Assembly (NCBI RefSeq): GCF_016586165.1
Contig: NZ_BCPR01000001.1
Location: forward strand, 1 to 64,000
Origin: Dyella sp. EPa41
GTDB taxonomy: Bacteria > Pseudomonadota > Gammaproteobacteria > Xanthomonadales > Rhodanobacteraceae
Direction of reading: 5' to 3'
DNA length: 64,000 nucleotides
The notes under the pieces were generated by a model. It did not search any database. It saw nothing but the letters and a program-made list of their open reading frames with translations, and was not told where the DNA came from. Numbering within the stretch: the stretch's first letter is position 1; each line of letters begins with the position of its first letter. Of this stretch, positions 1-8,953 are shown piece after piece. The translations under genes and the position numbers were made by a program.

Positions 1-390
1 GGTGTTGGCGGGGCCCTGCGGTCGCGCACTGGGTGCGCTCCTACAATGGTGTGTGGGTGGGCTGCGCCGTTGAGGTGCGATCGCCATGCGGTTGGTCTTC
101 GCGGGTGGTTCGCCTTGGTAAGCCCTCCGTTCCTGTAGGAGCGCACCCAGTGCGCGAAAAGCCTACGGAGTGGTGTTGGCGGGGCTCTGCGGTCGCGCAC
201 AGGGTGCGCTCCTACAACGGTGTTGGTATGGCTGCGCCGTTGAGGTGCGATCGTCATGCGGTTGGTCTTCGCGGGTGGTTCGCCTTGGTAAGCCCTCCGT
301 TCCTGTAGGAGCGCACCCAGTGCGCGAAAAGCCTACGGAGTGGTGCTGGCGGGGCTCTGCGGTCGCGCACAGGGTGCGCTCCTACAGGAT
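1..390. repeat. Tandem array of REP doublets (about 170-bp unit)
   Basis: A unit of 170-171 bp begins at 1, 172 and 342; two copies are complete and the third is cut off. Each full unit contains one REP in minus orientation (21-45, 192-216, 362-386) and one in plus orientation (134-157, 304-327), separated by a nearly invariant spacer. The REP core reads GTAGGAGCGCACCCAGTGCG in the plus orientation. The short ORFs here only translate the repeat and are not counted as genes. The following 391-677 is unassigned upstream sequence of the GH30 gene. Confidence 0.9.
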
Positions 391-677
391 GGTGGTCGGG
401 GAACGGCGTTGAAGAGGTGGGTCGGGGGCTGGGGCGTTCGAGGGCGTTCGACTGCGCTCAGGAAGCCGGTCACGTTGCCGATAGGTTTATCGAGGGCGGG
501 GCACTTTCCGCCGGGGTTCGGTGCTAACGTCCGCTTTAAGCGGACTGGACGTGTTCGGCGTCCGGCACCATACGCTGCCGTTTCGGCCATACGAGGCGGC
601 CCATGTCCAACGCGGAAGCACTGGGAGCTTCGTCATCCAAGTGGGTTGCAGCATGAACGACGGGTATTACAAGCGCC

Positions 678-2216
678 ATGGATGAGCAGAAGGTGGAATC
701 GAATCGGGGCGCTCCCGTCTTCATCGCTTTGATCACGCTGCTCACCCTGCTGGTGCTTGGCGCACCGCATTTCGAGTTTCCCAAGATCGCGCCCAAGATC
801 GTTCCGGTGGCACGCCCCATCGCGCCGACCGTCGATCTCTGGCTCAGCACGCAGGATCGCCGGTTGAGGCTCGAGCGGCAGCCGGAGATCGAGATGGCGG
901 CGCGCGGCTCGTCGCCCGTCGACGTGGTGATCGATGTCGACAAGAAGTTCCAGACCATGACCGGTTTCGGCGCCGCGATGACGGATTCATCGGCCTGGCT
1001 GCTGCAGAACAAGCTGGGTGGTTTGCAGCGCAGCGCGCTGCTGCACGAGATCTACGGGCCGCCGCCCAACCTCAACCTGACCATGATGCGCCTGACCATC
1101 GGCGCGTCGGATTTCTCGTTGAAGCCATACACGCTCGATGACGTGCCCTTCGGGCAGGACGACCCGGACCTGGCGCATTTCAACGTCACGCCCAATCTGC
1201 GCAACGTGATACCCACGGTGCGCGAGGCGCTCTCCATCAACCCCTCGCTGCTCATCGTCGCGTCGTCGTGGACGGCGCCGGCATGGATGAAGACCAGCCA
1301 GAACGTCATTGGCGGCGAGTTGCTGGAGCAGTACGAAGACACCTACGCGAGCTACCTGGTCAAGTATCTCGATGCCTACCGCAACTACGGCATCCCGATC
1401 TACGCATTGACGATGCAGAACGAGCCCAGCTTTGTCCCGATCACCTATCCGGGCATGGAAATGTCGGCGTCGACGCGCGCGCGCGTGATCGGGCAATACC
1501 TTGGCCCGAAGCTGGCGCGGCGCAAGCAGAAGACCCGCATCCTGGAATGGGACCACAACTGGAGCCAGCCCGAGCAGCCGTTGAGCGTGCTGTCCGACCC
1601 GGATGCCGCCAAATACATCGATGGCGTGGCCTGGCATTGCTATGAAGGCAGCCAGTACGCGCAGGGCCGGGTGCATCGCGCGTATCCCGACAAGGACACC
1701 TACATCACCGAATGTTCGGGCGGCGATTGGGCATCGGCCGCCAAGGGCGAGCTGATCTGGTTTTCGCGGAACCTGCTGGTCACGGGCATTCGCCAGTGGG
1801 CGCGCGGCGTCATCTACTGGAACTTGGCGCTGGACGAAAACCACGGTCCGCATTTCGGCGGCTGTACGCTCTGCAAGGGCGTGATCCTGATCGACTCGAA
1901 GACCGGCGAAGTGAGCCGCAACGACGAGTACTACGCGTTGGCGCACTTCAGCAAGTTCGTGCTGCCCGGCGCGGTGCGGGTGGAATCGACCGCGACCGAG
2001 AAGGAGCATCTGGACAACGTGGCCTTCCAGAATGTTTCCGATGGATCGATCGTGCTGGTGATGGTGAACAGCAACAAGGAGGCTCGCCACGTGTCGGTCG
2101 CGGAGAGCCAGAGCCGCTTCGAATACACCATGCCGCCGGAAAGCGTGGCCACCTTCACCTGGAACCCCAGCCAGGCCGGCGCGTGGATGGGGCGCGCGTA
2201 CTGGGCCTCCCCATGA
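678..2216 (+). CDS. GH30-family glycoside hydrolase (glucosylceramidase-like), membrane-anchored
   Basis: Predicted retaining beta-glycosidase of 512 aa. An N-terminal hydrophobic stretch (about residues 12-30) with no obvious signal-peptidase site suggests an inner-membrane signal anchor with the catalytic domain in the periplasm. The (beta/alpha)8 domain shows GH30 hallmarks: a QTMTGFGAAMTD motif near residue 92, the acid/base glutamate E249 in MQNEPSF, and the nucleophile E345 in TECSGG. A beta-rich C-terminal side domain follows. Family members cut glucosylceramide, beta-1,6-glucan or xylan, and the sequence alone does not choose among these. It is monocistronic, faces the hydrolase gene downstream, and has REP repeats upstream. 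The ATG at 678 is used; no strong ribosome site is visible. Confidence 0.85.
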   Translation: MDEQKVESNRGAPVFIALITLLTLLVLGAPHFEFPKIAPKIVPVARPIAPTVDLWLSTQDRRLRLERQPEIEMAARGSSPVDVVIDVDKKFQTMTGFGAAMTDSSAWLLQNKLGGLQRSALLHEIYGPPPNLNLTMMRLTIGASDFSLKPYTLDDVPFGQDDPDLAHFNVTPNLRNVIPTVREALSINPSLLIVASSWTAPAWMKTSQNVIGGELLEQYEDTYASYLVKYLDAYRNYGIPIYALTMQNEPSFVPITYPGMEMSASTRARVIGQYLGPKLARRKQKTRILEWDHNWSQPEQPLSVLSDPDAAKYIDGVAWHCYEGSQYAQGRVHRAYPDKDTYITECSGGDWASAAKGELIWFSRNLLVTGIRQWARGVIYWNLALDENHGPHFGGCTLCKGVILIDSKTGEVSRNDEYYALAHFSKFVLPGAVRVESTATEKEHLDNVAFQNVSDGSIVLVMVNSNKEARHVSVAESQSRFEYTMPPESVATFTWNPSQAGAWMGRAYWASP

Positions 2217-2243
2217 ACGCCGAGGGACGCAGGCGATAGCGTG

Positions 2244-3170
2244 CTATTTCGCCAAGGGTGCCAGCCACGCGAGCACGGCGTGCGACAGTTCAGTGCGCTT
2301 GTCGGAATACGCATGGTCGGTGGCGAGGTGCAGGGTGGTCACCTGATGATCACCTGCCTTGCGAAGGCCGGTGCTGAAAGCATCGTTCCACGGCGTGAGG
2401 CCATCGTCCGAGGTGATGACCAGGGCGGGGCGGTCCTTGAGCGCGGCGACCTTGGATAGAAAACGCCAATCGCGTGCATGCCCGGCCAGTTCCTGTGCCA
2501 GGCCGTCGGGCGTGCAGCCGCTGAGCGGCGCCATGCCTTCGTCGGCCAGCCCCGTGCTGGTGCCCTGGATGGCGGCCTGGCGGGTGCCCTTGCCGAGCAG
2601 CTCCTGAAACCTGCCGGCCATGTCGGCGGCCGAGATCATGCCGATGGCCTTGACCGCGGGGTCGGCCGCGCCGGCCTGCACGGCCATGAAGCCGCCCATG
2701 CTGTGCCCGATCAGGACGATGCGCGTGGTATCGATGCGGAGCCGCCTGGCGTTCTCGGGTTGCCGCAGATAGGCCAGGGCCGAGGCGACGTCCTCGACGC
2801 CGTGCGAGAAGGAGAAGTCGCCCGGCGTTCCCCATGATCCGCGGTAGTTGAAGTAAAGGACGTTCCAGCCCGCGCGGCGGATGTCCTGCGCGAGGTCCAG
2901 GTTGCGCTCGTTGCCGGGAAAGCCATGCAGCAGGACGACCGTCGGGTGCGGGCCGGCGCCTGCCGCCACGTAGACCAGGGCGTTCATCAGCGCGCCATGG
3001 CTGGGAATCTGCATCGTTTCCATGGAGGCGCGACGCTCGCCCTGCGGCGTCTGCGGGAGGCTGGTGGCATCGGTGTCCTTCATGGTTTCCGCGGTAGCGG
3101 AGGGAGGACACAGGACCAGGCCCGCCAACAGGCAAGCCGCCAGGAATGCACAGGTCGCGTGGCGCTTCAT
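2244..3170 (-). CDS. Secreted alpha/beta-hydrolase (dienelactone hydrolase/acyl-peptidase-like)
   Basis: A 308-aa protein with a signal peptide (hydrophobic residues 7-25, likely cleaved after an Ala-X-Ala near 26-28). The alpha/beta-hydrolase fold is shown by the oxyanion-hole strand VVLLHGFPG (residues 78-86), the nucleophile elbow GHSMGG with S157, an acidic residue at D255/D256 after VITS, and a catalytic histidine candidate H286 in TDHAYSD. Such proteins act as esterases or peptidases in the periplasm; the substrate is unknown. The gene converges on the GH30 gene, with 27 bp between the stops, so the two are not an operon. Confidence 0.8.
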   Translation of the reverse strand: MKRHATCAFLAACLLAGLVLCPPSATAETMKDTDATSLPQTPQGERRASMETMQIPSHGALMNALVYVAAGAGPHPTVVLLHGFPGNERNLDLAQDIRRAGWNVLYFNYRGSWGTPGDFSFSHGVEDVASALAYLRQPENARRLRIDTTRIVLIGHSMGGFMAVQAGAADPAVKAIGMISAADMAGRFQELLGKGTRQAAIQGTSTGLADEGMAPLSGCTPDGLAQELAGHARDWRFLSKVAALKDRPALVITSDDGLTPWNDAFSTGLRKAGDHQVTTLHLATDHAYSDKRTELSHAVLAWLAPLAK

Positions 3171-3269
3171 GGTCTTCTCCGGCGAGTGAATGGAAAGACG
3201 TGCAGTGGACGTGCGAGCACGGCCGCGATATGACGTCGTCGACCTGATGAAGCAGGTGCGTCGACGCGC

Positions 3270-3530
3270 CTACATCCAGGAGACGTCGACGACGTCGACT
3301 TCCATGCCCGGCGTCAGGGTGACTTCGCTGACCTCTTCGGCGTTGATCACGGCGCCGTTGCCCTCGCGACCCTGTGCGATCTCGGGCCAGCGCTGCACGG
3401 CGAGGTCGACCGCCTTGTCCAGGGCGGCGTTCGCATCGGCCGCCGAGACCACGCCGTACAGTTCGAAACTTGCGGTTCCGTCGAGGTGGGCAAAACCCTC
3501 CCCAACGGCCATCACGGCCCAAAGATTCAT
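3270..3530 (-). CDS. Small conserved-looking hypothetical protein (86 aa)
   Basis: An 86-aa acidic protein starting MNLWAVMAVGEGFAHLDG. It is preceded by a strong purine-rich ribosome site (GGGGGAAG ending 4 nt before the ATG at 3530), which favours this start over longer alternatives. The composition is soluble, with no signal peptide or membrane segment; the middle has an amphipathic helix (residues 30-50) and the C-terminal half is beta-like and rich in Val and Glu. I do not recognise the family. It lies divergently from the M14 peptidase gene. Good codon bias and the ribosome site argue that it is real. Confidence 0.65.
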   Translation of the reverse strand: MNLWAVMAVGEGFAHLDGTASFELYGVVSAADANAALDKAVDLAVQRWPEIAQGREGNGAVINAEEVSEVTLTPGMEVDVVDVSWM

Positions 3531-3779
3531 GTCTTCCCCCGATGTCCCAAGCCGGCCTTGCTTCAATGGCCGGCTGCCCTGGTATCCCCGGGCGCCAGTA
3601 TGGCAACTCTCCCGGGCGCTGGGGAGGCCGCCATGCGGCTTGGCCGTTTGGCCGTCCGTTTGGGTCGAACCTGGCGCCCCAGCCGCCTTCGGCCGCGTTG
3701 TGGGCGTCAGCGGCCACCTGCGCCATGGCGATCGGGCGCGAATGGTAAAATGCCCGCTTTCCCACACGACGATTCCGCC

Positions 3780-4703
3780 ATGGGCCACGAAGCTTTCTAT
3801 CCGATCGGCACGCCGGGACAGCCTTGGGGCGCGCAGGAACGCGCCACCTGGCTGGCCAAACAGGTCAAGCAGCGCAGCTACGCGCAGGATGTGTTGAGCG
3901 CCGTCGAGCGCCTGCGCGGCGACTTCGACGTGGCCGAGTACGGTGCGTTGACCTACGGCGCGGAGCATTACCCCTTGGTCGTCGTTCGCAGCCGCTCGTG
4001 GCGGGACGATCTGCCGGTGGTGCTGGTGACGGGTGGCGTGCATGGCTACGAAACCAGCGGCGTGCATGGCGCGCTGCAGTTCCTGCAGCAGCACGCGGGC
4101 GAATATGCGGGCCGTGCGAACCTGATGGTGGTGCCCTGCGTCAGCCCGTGGGCGTACGAGCGCATCCATCGCTGGAACCCCGACGCGCTCGATCCCAACC
4201 GCAATTTCCGCAAGGACAGCCCGGCGGGCGAGTCGGCCGCGCTGGTGGATCTGCTGGAGCCGTTGCGCGACGTCGTGCTGATGCACATCGACCTGCACGA
4301 AACCACCGACTCGGACGAATCGGAATACCGGCCCGCGCTGGCCGCGCGCGACGGCAAGCCGTTCGAGCCCGGTGAAGTGCCCGACGGCTTCTACCTGGTG
4401 GACGATGCCGATCAACCGCAGCCGGCGTTCCAGCAGGCCGTGGTCGAGGCCGTGGCCAAGGTCACCCACATCGCCGACGCCGACGCTCGCGGCGAGATCA
4501 TCGGGTCGCCGCTGCTGCTGCCAGGCGTGATCAAGTTTCCGGTGAAGCAGTGGAGCCTGTGCGCCGGCATCACCCATGCGCGCTACGCGACGACCACCGA
4601 GGTCTATCCCGACAGTCCGCGCGCCACGCCTCAGCAGTGCAATGACGCGCAGGTGGCGGCGGTGCGTGCGGCGATCGATTACGCGTTGACCCATCGCGAT
4701 TGA
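3780..4703 (+). CDS. M14-family zinc carboxypeptidase-like protein
   Basis: A 307-aa cytoplasmic protein with no signal peptide. The M14 zinc site is visible: H88 and E91 in GGVHGYETSG and a third ligand H173 in HIDLHETTDSDE. The substrate-carboxylate arginine fits R141 in DPNRNFR, and the general-base glutamate fits E274 in TTTEVYPD. Bacterial members of this short subgroup cleave C-terminal residues from peptides or act as amidases; the substrate is not known. A TAAAAT box at 3745-3750 could be a -10 element. An in-frame ATG lies at 3750, but 3780 gives the usual family start. A strong hairpin follows the gene. Confidence 0.8.
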   Translation: MGHEAFYPIGTPGQPWGAQERATWLAKQVKQRSYAQDVLSAVERLRGDFDVAEYGALTYGAEHYPLVVVRSRSWRDDLPVVLVTGGVHGYETSGVHGALQFLQQHAGEYAGRANLMVVPCVSPWAYERIHRWNPDALDPNRNFRKDSPAGESAALVDLLEPLRDVVLMHIDLHETTDSDESEYRPALAARDGKPFEPGEVPDGFYLVDDADQPQPAFQQAVVEAVAKVTHIADADARGEIIGSPLLLPGVIKFPVKQWSLCAGITHARYATTTEVYPDSPRATPQQCNDAQVAAVRAAIDYALTHRD

Positions 4704-4769
4704 TGGGCCCTGGCGCCGGGCGGGCGCCGCGCCTGGGCGATGGTTTGCCATTGGTTTGGACGTCCGTTT

Positions 4770-4804
4770 CCCCCGGGGCTCGCCGACACGGCGAGCCCCG
4801 GGGG
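4770..4804. terminator. Strong GC-rich hairpin after the M14 gene
   Basis: A perfect 16-bp stem (4770-4785 with 4789-4804) with a 3-nt loop lies between the M14 gene and the next plus-strand gene. There is no T-run on the plus strand, so it is not a textbook intrinsic terminator. It ends 17 nt before the start used for the next gene and could also limit access to the ribosome site there. Confidence 0.55.
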
Positions 4805-4821
4805 ATCTTCAGGAGATGTCG

Positions 4822-5469
4822 ATGCCGCAGCCCGAACGCCATCCATCCACCCTGGCCGCCATCGGCCTGCGGGCGCGCAAGGGCGGCGCCGTGGCGGTCG
4901 GTGTCTGCGTCGAGCACGGCGAGCCGCGCGTCGTCCTCTCCACGATGCTTGAAACCGGTACGGCAGGCGACCGGCTCGCCCTGGAGCCCTATCGGCTCGC
5001 CGCGGACATGGCGCGAAGCCCGACGGGCCGCGCGACCGGCGAGATGACGGCCATCGTTGCCGAGGGACGCCGACGGCAGGAGCAACAGGCCGCCGAGGCG
5101 TTGCGGGCCATCGTCGACCAGCTTGGCGCGGCCGCATGCAGGCCCGCCGTGGTCGCGCTGCTGGTGAACCGTGCCGGCTGGATCACCGACCTGCTCGATT
5201 ACAGCCTGGCCTGGGCCGAGCACGTGCCCGTGGCCGAAGCACTGGCGGTGCGCGATGCGCTTCGTGCCGCGTCCGCGCGATGCGGTATCGACAAGGTGGA
5301 GCTGGACGAAAAATCGCTGCCCGGGCTTGCCGTCCAAGTGCTCGGGCAGCCGACCGTCGACATCGAGCTGCGGCTCAAGCGCCTTGGCACGGCGGTGGGA
5401 AAGCCTTGGCGCAAAGAGCAGAAACTCGCCTGCCTCGCCGCCTGGCTCGCGGTGATCCAAAGGCATTGA
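4822..5469 (+). CDS. Uncharacterised protein, possible RNase H-like fold
   Basis: A 215-aa soluble protein. An AGGAG at 4811-4815 sits 6 nt before the ATG at 4822, which favours this start; an in-frame ATG at 4816 is too close. The N-terminal third alternates beta strands (IGLRARKGGAVAVGVCVE), the middle is helical, and the C-terminus ends with a basic GKPWRKEQKLACLAAWLA helix. The pattern resembles RNase H/RuvC-like nucleases, but no catalytic acid tetrad could be assigned, so this is only a suggestion. No family is recognised. It stands alone between the M14 gene and the convergent DUF2894 operon. Confidence 0.6.
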   Translation: MPQPERHPSTLAAIGLRARKGGAVAVGVCVEHGEPRVVLSTMLETGTAGDRLALEPYRLAADMARSPTGRATGEMTAIVAEGRRRQEQQAAEALRAIVDQLGAAACRPAVVALLVNRAGWITDLLDYSLAWAEHVPVAEALAVRDALRAASARCGIDKVELDEKSLPGLAVQVLGQPTVDIELRLKRLGTAVGKPWRKEQKLACLAAWLAVIQRH

Positions 5470-5571
5470 AGCGGCGCCGCACCGTTCGCGCGTCCGCAGG
5501 CCGTGCTGTCGAAAGGACGTCCGGATGGGCATCGGTGCGCGCTTCGTGCCACCGCTGCGCTGCCACGGCGA

Positions 5572-6213
5572 TCAGGATTCCCTGGCTTTGCGGCGGCTGC
5601 GCTTCTTCGCCGCCGGCGCAGGCGTTTCCTTGAGGGTTGGCGCGCTGGCGGCACCCAGCTGTTCCAGCCACGCCAGATCGTCGATATAGGCGAGGAACTG
5701 CTGCAGGTAGCCGGGCGAGAGGTCGCGCATGAGCGCGATCGAGCGATGCACGAGCGCGCTGGAATTGAGCGGTCCGGCATGGGTTGGCGCCTGCTCCATC
5801 GACTGGCGCACCTGGCTCTGCGTGCGCACCTGCGACCAGATCTGCTGGAACTCGTCGAGCGCCTCCAGCGGCGGCAGCGAAACGGCCTCGTCCGCGTCGA
5901 CACCCGGCGGCACGCGGTTGTCACGGGCCGCCACGCGCCGGCTGAGCTCATCGACCAGCGCGCCGAGCGGCCCGCGAGCGGACGATTCGGCCGTTGACGT
6001 ATCGACAGGCGCCGCCTTTGCCACGTCGCGCGCGTACGCATCGAGCAACGACGAGAGCTTCTCGTCGAGCACCTGGCGTACGGCGCCGGTCTGCTCGCGG
6101 GTGCGCCGTTCCAGCGCCTCGATGAAGTGAAAGCGCACGGCGTCGACGCGGTCGGCGCGTTGTGCGCGCCAGGTGTCGAGCAAGGTCCGCGCGCGCGTCA
6201 CCGCCTCAGTCAT
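5572..6213 (-). CDS. DUF2894-domain protein (fourth gene of the motor-like operon)
   Basis: A 213-aa protein, mostly helical, with a basic C-terminal tail (AAKKRSRRKARES). The N-terminal part (MTEAVTRARTLLDTWRAQ) and the middle (FIEALERRT, VLDEKLSSLLDAY) match my recollection of DUF2894, a family of unknown function found next to DUF3348, DUF802 and OmpA-like genes. There is no signal peptide or membrane helix, so it is probably cytosolic. Its start overlaps the OmpA-like gene by 8 bp, so translation is probably coupled. By position it may be the cytosolic partner or effector of the channel complex; that is inference. Confidence 0.8.
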   Translation of the reverse strand: MTEAVTRARTLLDTWRAQRADRVDAVRFHFIEALERRTREQTGAVRQVLDEKLSSLLDAYARDVAKAAPVDTSTAESSARGPLGALVDELSRRVAARDNRVPPGVDADEAVSLPPLEALDEFQQIWSQVRTQSQVRQSMEQAPTHAGPLNSSALVHRSIALMRDLSPGYLQQFLAYIDDLAWLEQLGAASAPTLKETPAPAAKKRSRRKARES

Positions 6214-6853
6214 GGGCGGCGACGGTGGTGTTGGACGGCTTGGGGATCGGCGCGATTTCCACGCGGCGGTTCTTCGCGCGCCCTTCTTCGTTCGCGTTCG
6301 AGCTCACCGGTTGCTCCGCGCCGAACGCGGCGGCAAACAGCGAGGTCGCCGGCACGCCTTCGGCGATCAAGGCGCGCGTGACGGTGAGCGCGCGTTCGGC
6401 CGAGAGTTCCCAGTTGTCGGTGAACTGGCGGTTGCCGTCGCGCACCTGGCGGTCGTCGGTGAAGCCGCTCACCATCAGGATCTCGTCGCGGGACTTCAGG
6501 TAGTTGGTAAGCGGACCGGCGAGGCTCTTCAGCAGCTCGCGGCCCTCCGGCTGCAGCTGGTCGGAGTTGAGCGCGAACAGCACGTTGCCACGGATGCCGA
6601 TGCGGCCGTTGACGAGCGTGACGCGGCCGGCGGCCAGCGGCGCGGCGAGTGCCTGCTCCAGGGTCATGCGTCGCTGCGCTTCGGCCTGGCGCTGCTTCAC
6701 CTCTTCGTCGAGCCGGTGCGAAAGCTGCAGCTGCACGCCGATCACGCCGACGAGGATCAGCACGAATGCGCCCAGCAGCACCGACATCAGGTCGCCGAAG
6801 GCGGCCCAGATGGGCGCGGAGGATTCGCCTTCGAGCTCGATGTCCTCGTTCAT
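6206..6853 (-). CDS. OmpA/MotB-like protein with single transmembrane helix
   Basis: A 215-aa protein with a short cytoplasmic N-terminus, one membrane helix (about residues 22-42) and a periplasmic OmpA-type peptidoglycan-binding domain (about 85-205; motifs VLFALNSDQLQPEG, LSAERALTVTRAL and NRRVEI). D21 in FGDLMSVLLGAF lies at the membrane entry, just where MotB and ZorB carry their ion-binding aspartate. This suggests a wall-anchored stator rather than a simple porin. It overlaps the upstream DUF802 gene by 4 bp (ATGA) and the downstream DUF2894 gene by 8 bp. It would form the channel with the DUF802 protein. Confidence 0.85.
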   Translation of the reverse strand: MNEDIELEGESSAPIWAAFGDLMSVLLGAFVLILVGVIGVQLQLSHRLDEEVKQRQAEAQRRMTLEQALAAPLAAGRVTLVNGRIGIRGNVLFALNSDQLQPEGRELLKSLAGPLTNYLKSRDEILMVSGFTDDRQVRDGNRQFTDNWELSAERALTVTRALIAEGVPATSLFAAAFGAEQPVSSNANEEGRAKNRRVEIAPIPKPSNTTVAAHD

Positions 6854-8943
6854 GCCGCGTCGGCTCCGGCGGTGCGCTGCCCGGCGAGCAACTGCACTTC
6901 CTCGATGATCTGCTTTTGCGACAGCATGCTGAGGTCGATGACTTCCTTCGCCTGCGCCACGTAGTACGCCAGCTGCTCGTCACTGCGCGCGAGCGACTTG
7001 TCCAGTGCGGCTTCGATGCCCTGCAACCGTTCCATCAGCATCTCGTTCGACTGGCCGAACAGCTGCACGGCGGCGCCGAAGGCTTCGCCCAGGCTCGCCA
7101 CTTCGATGGCGCTGCCGGTGACCTGCGCGGACACCGTTTCGAGCTTGCCGGTTTCGGCTTCGACATGATCGGTGAAGCGCGTGCCGACGCGTTCGAGCAA
7201 GGCGGCCGAGCTGCCGACCAGCGCATCCACGGCTTGCCGCTGCTCGGTCGAGGCGTGGTTGACGGCGTCGAGCAGCGTTTCCAGCGTGCCGAGCAGGCGC
7301 GCGCGTTCGTCCAGCATCGCGGTGTCGCGCACCATGCTGTCGGAGAGCTTCTGGCGCAGCTCGGCGATGACCTCGGCGGCCGCCTTGGGCGCCTCGGAGG
7401 CGGTCTGCACCAGGCGCGAGATCTCCGCGATGGTTTCCCTGGCGTGCGACTGGGCCTGGGCGGTGACGTCGCGCGCGGTTTGCGCGAGCGTGTCGCAGAT
7501 GCCCTGCTGGCGTTGCGCCACCTGCTCGCCCGCCTGCTCCCAGTGCTTGCCGAGCGCGTCGGTCATCGCGCCGAGCGTATCGGTCCAGGTGGCCAGGCGC
7601 TGCTGGTCGCGTGCTTCCAGCGCGGACTGCAGCTCGGCGTGGGAACCTTGCACCACGCGCACCAGCGAGCTTGCATGTTCCTCGAAGGTGGCCGCGGATG
7701 CGGCCAGCATCTGCTGGCTGCGCTCGGCGAGCTGCGCGTTGAGCGTGTCCTGGCGCGACAGCGCATCGCTCCATGCCTGGGCGGCGCGGTTCGTCGCGGC
7801 TTCCAGCTGCGTCGACGTGCCTTGCAGCAGATCGCCGGCGCGCTGTTCGAAGGTTGCGCTGAACTGCTCCAGCGTCTGGCCCAGCCGGCCGGCGAGCTTG
7901 CCGTTCGTTTCGCGGTGTTCCGCGAGCGCGCCCTGCCACAGGCCCGCCACGGTGGTGGTGGTCTTGTCCAGCTGGGCCGACACGCCGTCGAGCTGGCGCT
8001 GCACGGCCTGGGTGATGTGGTGGTGCAGCGCGCCCGTCTCGCGCGTCAGCCCGGCCATGGTCGCCTCGACCACCGGTTGCAACGCGGCACTCGCGGCGCT
8101 GGCGCTGCCGGCGATGCTTTCCTTCAGCGACGCTTCGACGGACGAGGCAAGGCGCGTGTAGACGGCTTCGGTGCGCGCATGGAACGCCTCGTGACTGGTC
8201 GTCTGGCGTTCGTGCGCGGTGAGATTCTGCCGTTCGATGGCGGTCATCATCGCCTGCAGCTGCTCGACCAGCGCCGGCATCTGGGCCGTCTGCTGCTGCA
8301 GCAGCTTGAACGCTTCCTCGCGCTGGTACGTCTTGGAGTAGACGCGCAGCGTGGTGGCGGCCTTCGAGTCGAGCTGCTGCGTGGCGTGCAGGCGCTCGCG
8401 GCGGCTCAGCGCGGAAAGCAGGCCCAGCATCGCCGAGCTGGCGACACCGGCGATGGAGGTGCCGAATGCAAAGCCGAGGCCCTTTACCGGTGCGGCCAGC
8501 GAACTGCGCATGGCTTCCAGGTCGGTGGCGCTTTCCAGTGCCAGGCCGGTGCCGCGCAGCGTCGCCATCATGCCCAGCAGCGTGCCCAGCATGCCGAGCA
8601 ACACCAGCATGCCGACCAGGTACGGCGTCAACGCCGGCGTCGGCATCGCCACGCGCTCGCCTTCGATGCGCAGGCGAGCGTTGTTGCGCACGCCGGGATG
8701 CAGGCGTTCCAGCCATTCGCCCAGGCTCGGCGGCGCCGCGGACAGATCCGCGACGGCACGCTGCAGCGAAGCCGTGGCCTGCCGGTACCGATGCAGTTCG
8801 AAGGCGCCGGCGAGATAGCACGCGGCGATCAGCATCGCGACGGCCGCGCCCAGCGGGTTGGAGCCGATGTAGCCGATGCCGATCCAGCAGGCGGCGGCAA
8901 GGCCGACGAGGAACACACCGAGATGGAGGAGGTTTCTGAGCAT
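6850..8943 (-). CDS. DUF802-domain protein, MotA/ExbB-like membrane part with long coiled-coil tail
   Basis: A 697-aa protein, starting at the ATG at 8943 (MLRNLLHLGVFL) after a GGAGG-like ribosome site; an upstream in-frame start would overlap DUF3348 and is rejected. There are about four membrane helices (residues 5-25, 31-48, 105-128, 152-180). The last two carry MotA/TolQ/ExbB-like glycine-rich signatures (GMLGTLLGMM and FGTSIAGVASSAML). From residue 190 to the end the protein is Ala/Gln/Glu-rich and predicted coiled coil with no catalytic motif. Topology and tail resemble ZorA of the Zorya defence system. DUF802 itself has no established function that I know of. Confidence 0.85.
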   Translation of the reverse strand: MLRNLLHLGVFLVGLAAACWIGIGYIGSNPLGAAVAMLIAACYLAGAFELHRYRQATASLQRAVADLSAAPPSLGEWLERLHPGVRNNARLRIEGERVAMPTPALTPYLVGMLVLLGMLGTLLGMMATLRGTGLALESATDLEAMRSSLAAPVKGLGFAFGTSIAGVASSAMLGLLSALSRRERLHATQQLDSKAATTLRVYSKTYQREEAFKLLQQQTAQMPALVEQLQAMMTAIERQNLTAHERQTTSHEAFHARTEAVYTRLASSVEASLKESIAGSASAASAALQPVVEATMAGLTRETGALHHHITQAVQRQLDGVSAQLDKTTTTVAGLWQGALAEHRETNGKLAGRLGQTLEQFSATFEQRAGDLLQGTSTQLEAATNRAAQAWSDALSRQDTLNAQLAERSQQMLAASAATFEEHASSLVRVVQGSHAELQSALEARDQQRLATWTDTLGAMTDALGKHWEQAGEQVAQRQQGICDTLAQTARDVTAQAQSHARETIAEISRLVQTASEAPKAAAEVIAELRQKLSDSMVRDTAMLDERARLLGTLETLLDAVNHASTEQRQAVDALVGSSAALLERVGTRFTDHVEAETGKLETVSAQVTGSAIEVASLGEAFGAAVQLFGQSNEMLMERLQGIEAALDKSLARSDEQLAYYVAQAKEVIDLSMLSQKQIIEEVQLLAGQRTAGADAA

Positions 8944-8953
8944 GACTAACCAG

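Noticed and set aside
1-390. CRISPR array
   Set aside because: The unit is 170 bp with internal inverted REPs and conserved spacers; no short regular repeats with unique spacers and no cas genes are seen.
33-412. Small genes in the REP array
   Set aside because: Their proteins repeat the same peptide because they translate the tandem repeat; no ribosome site is present.
6649-8949. A 766-codon plus-strand frame
   Set aside because: It is antisense to the DUF802 gene, which has a good ribosome site, membrane helices and overlapping neighbours.
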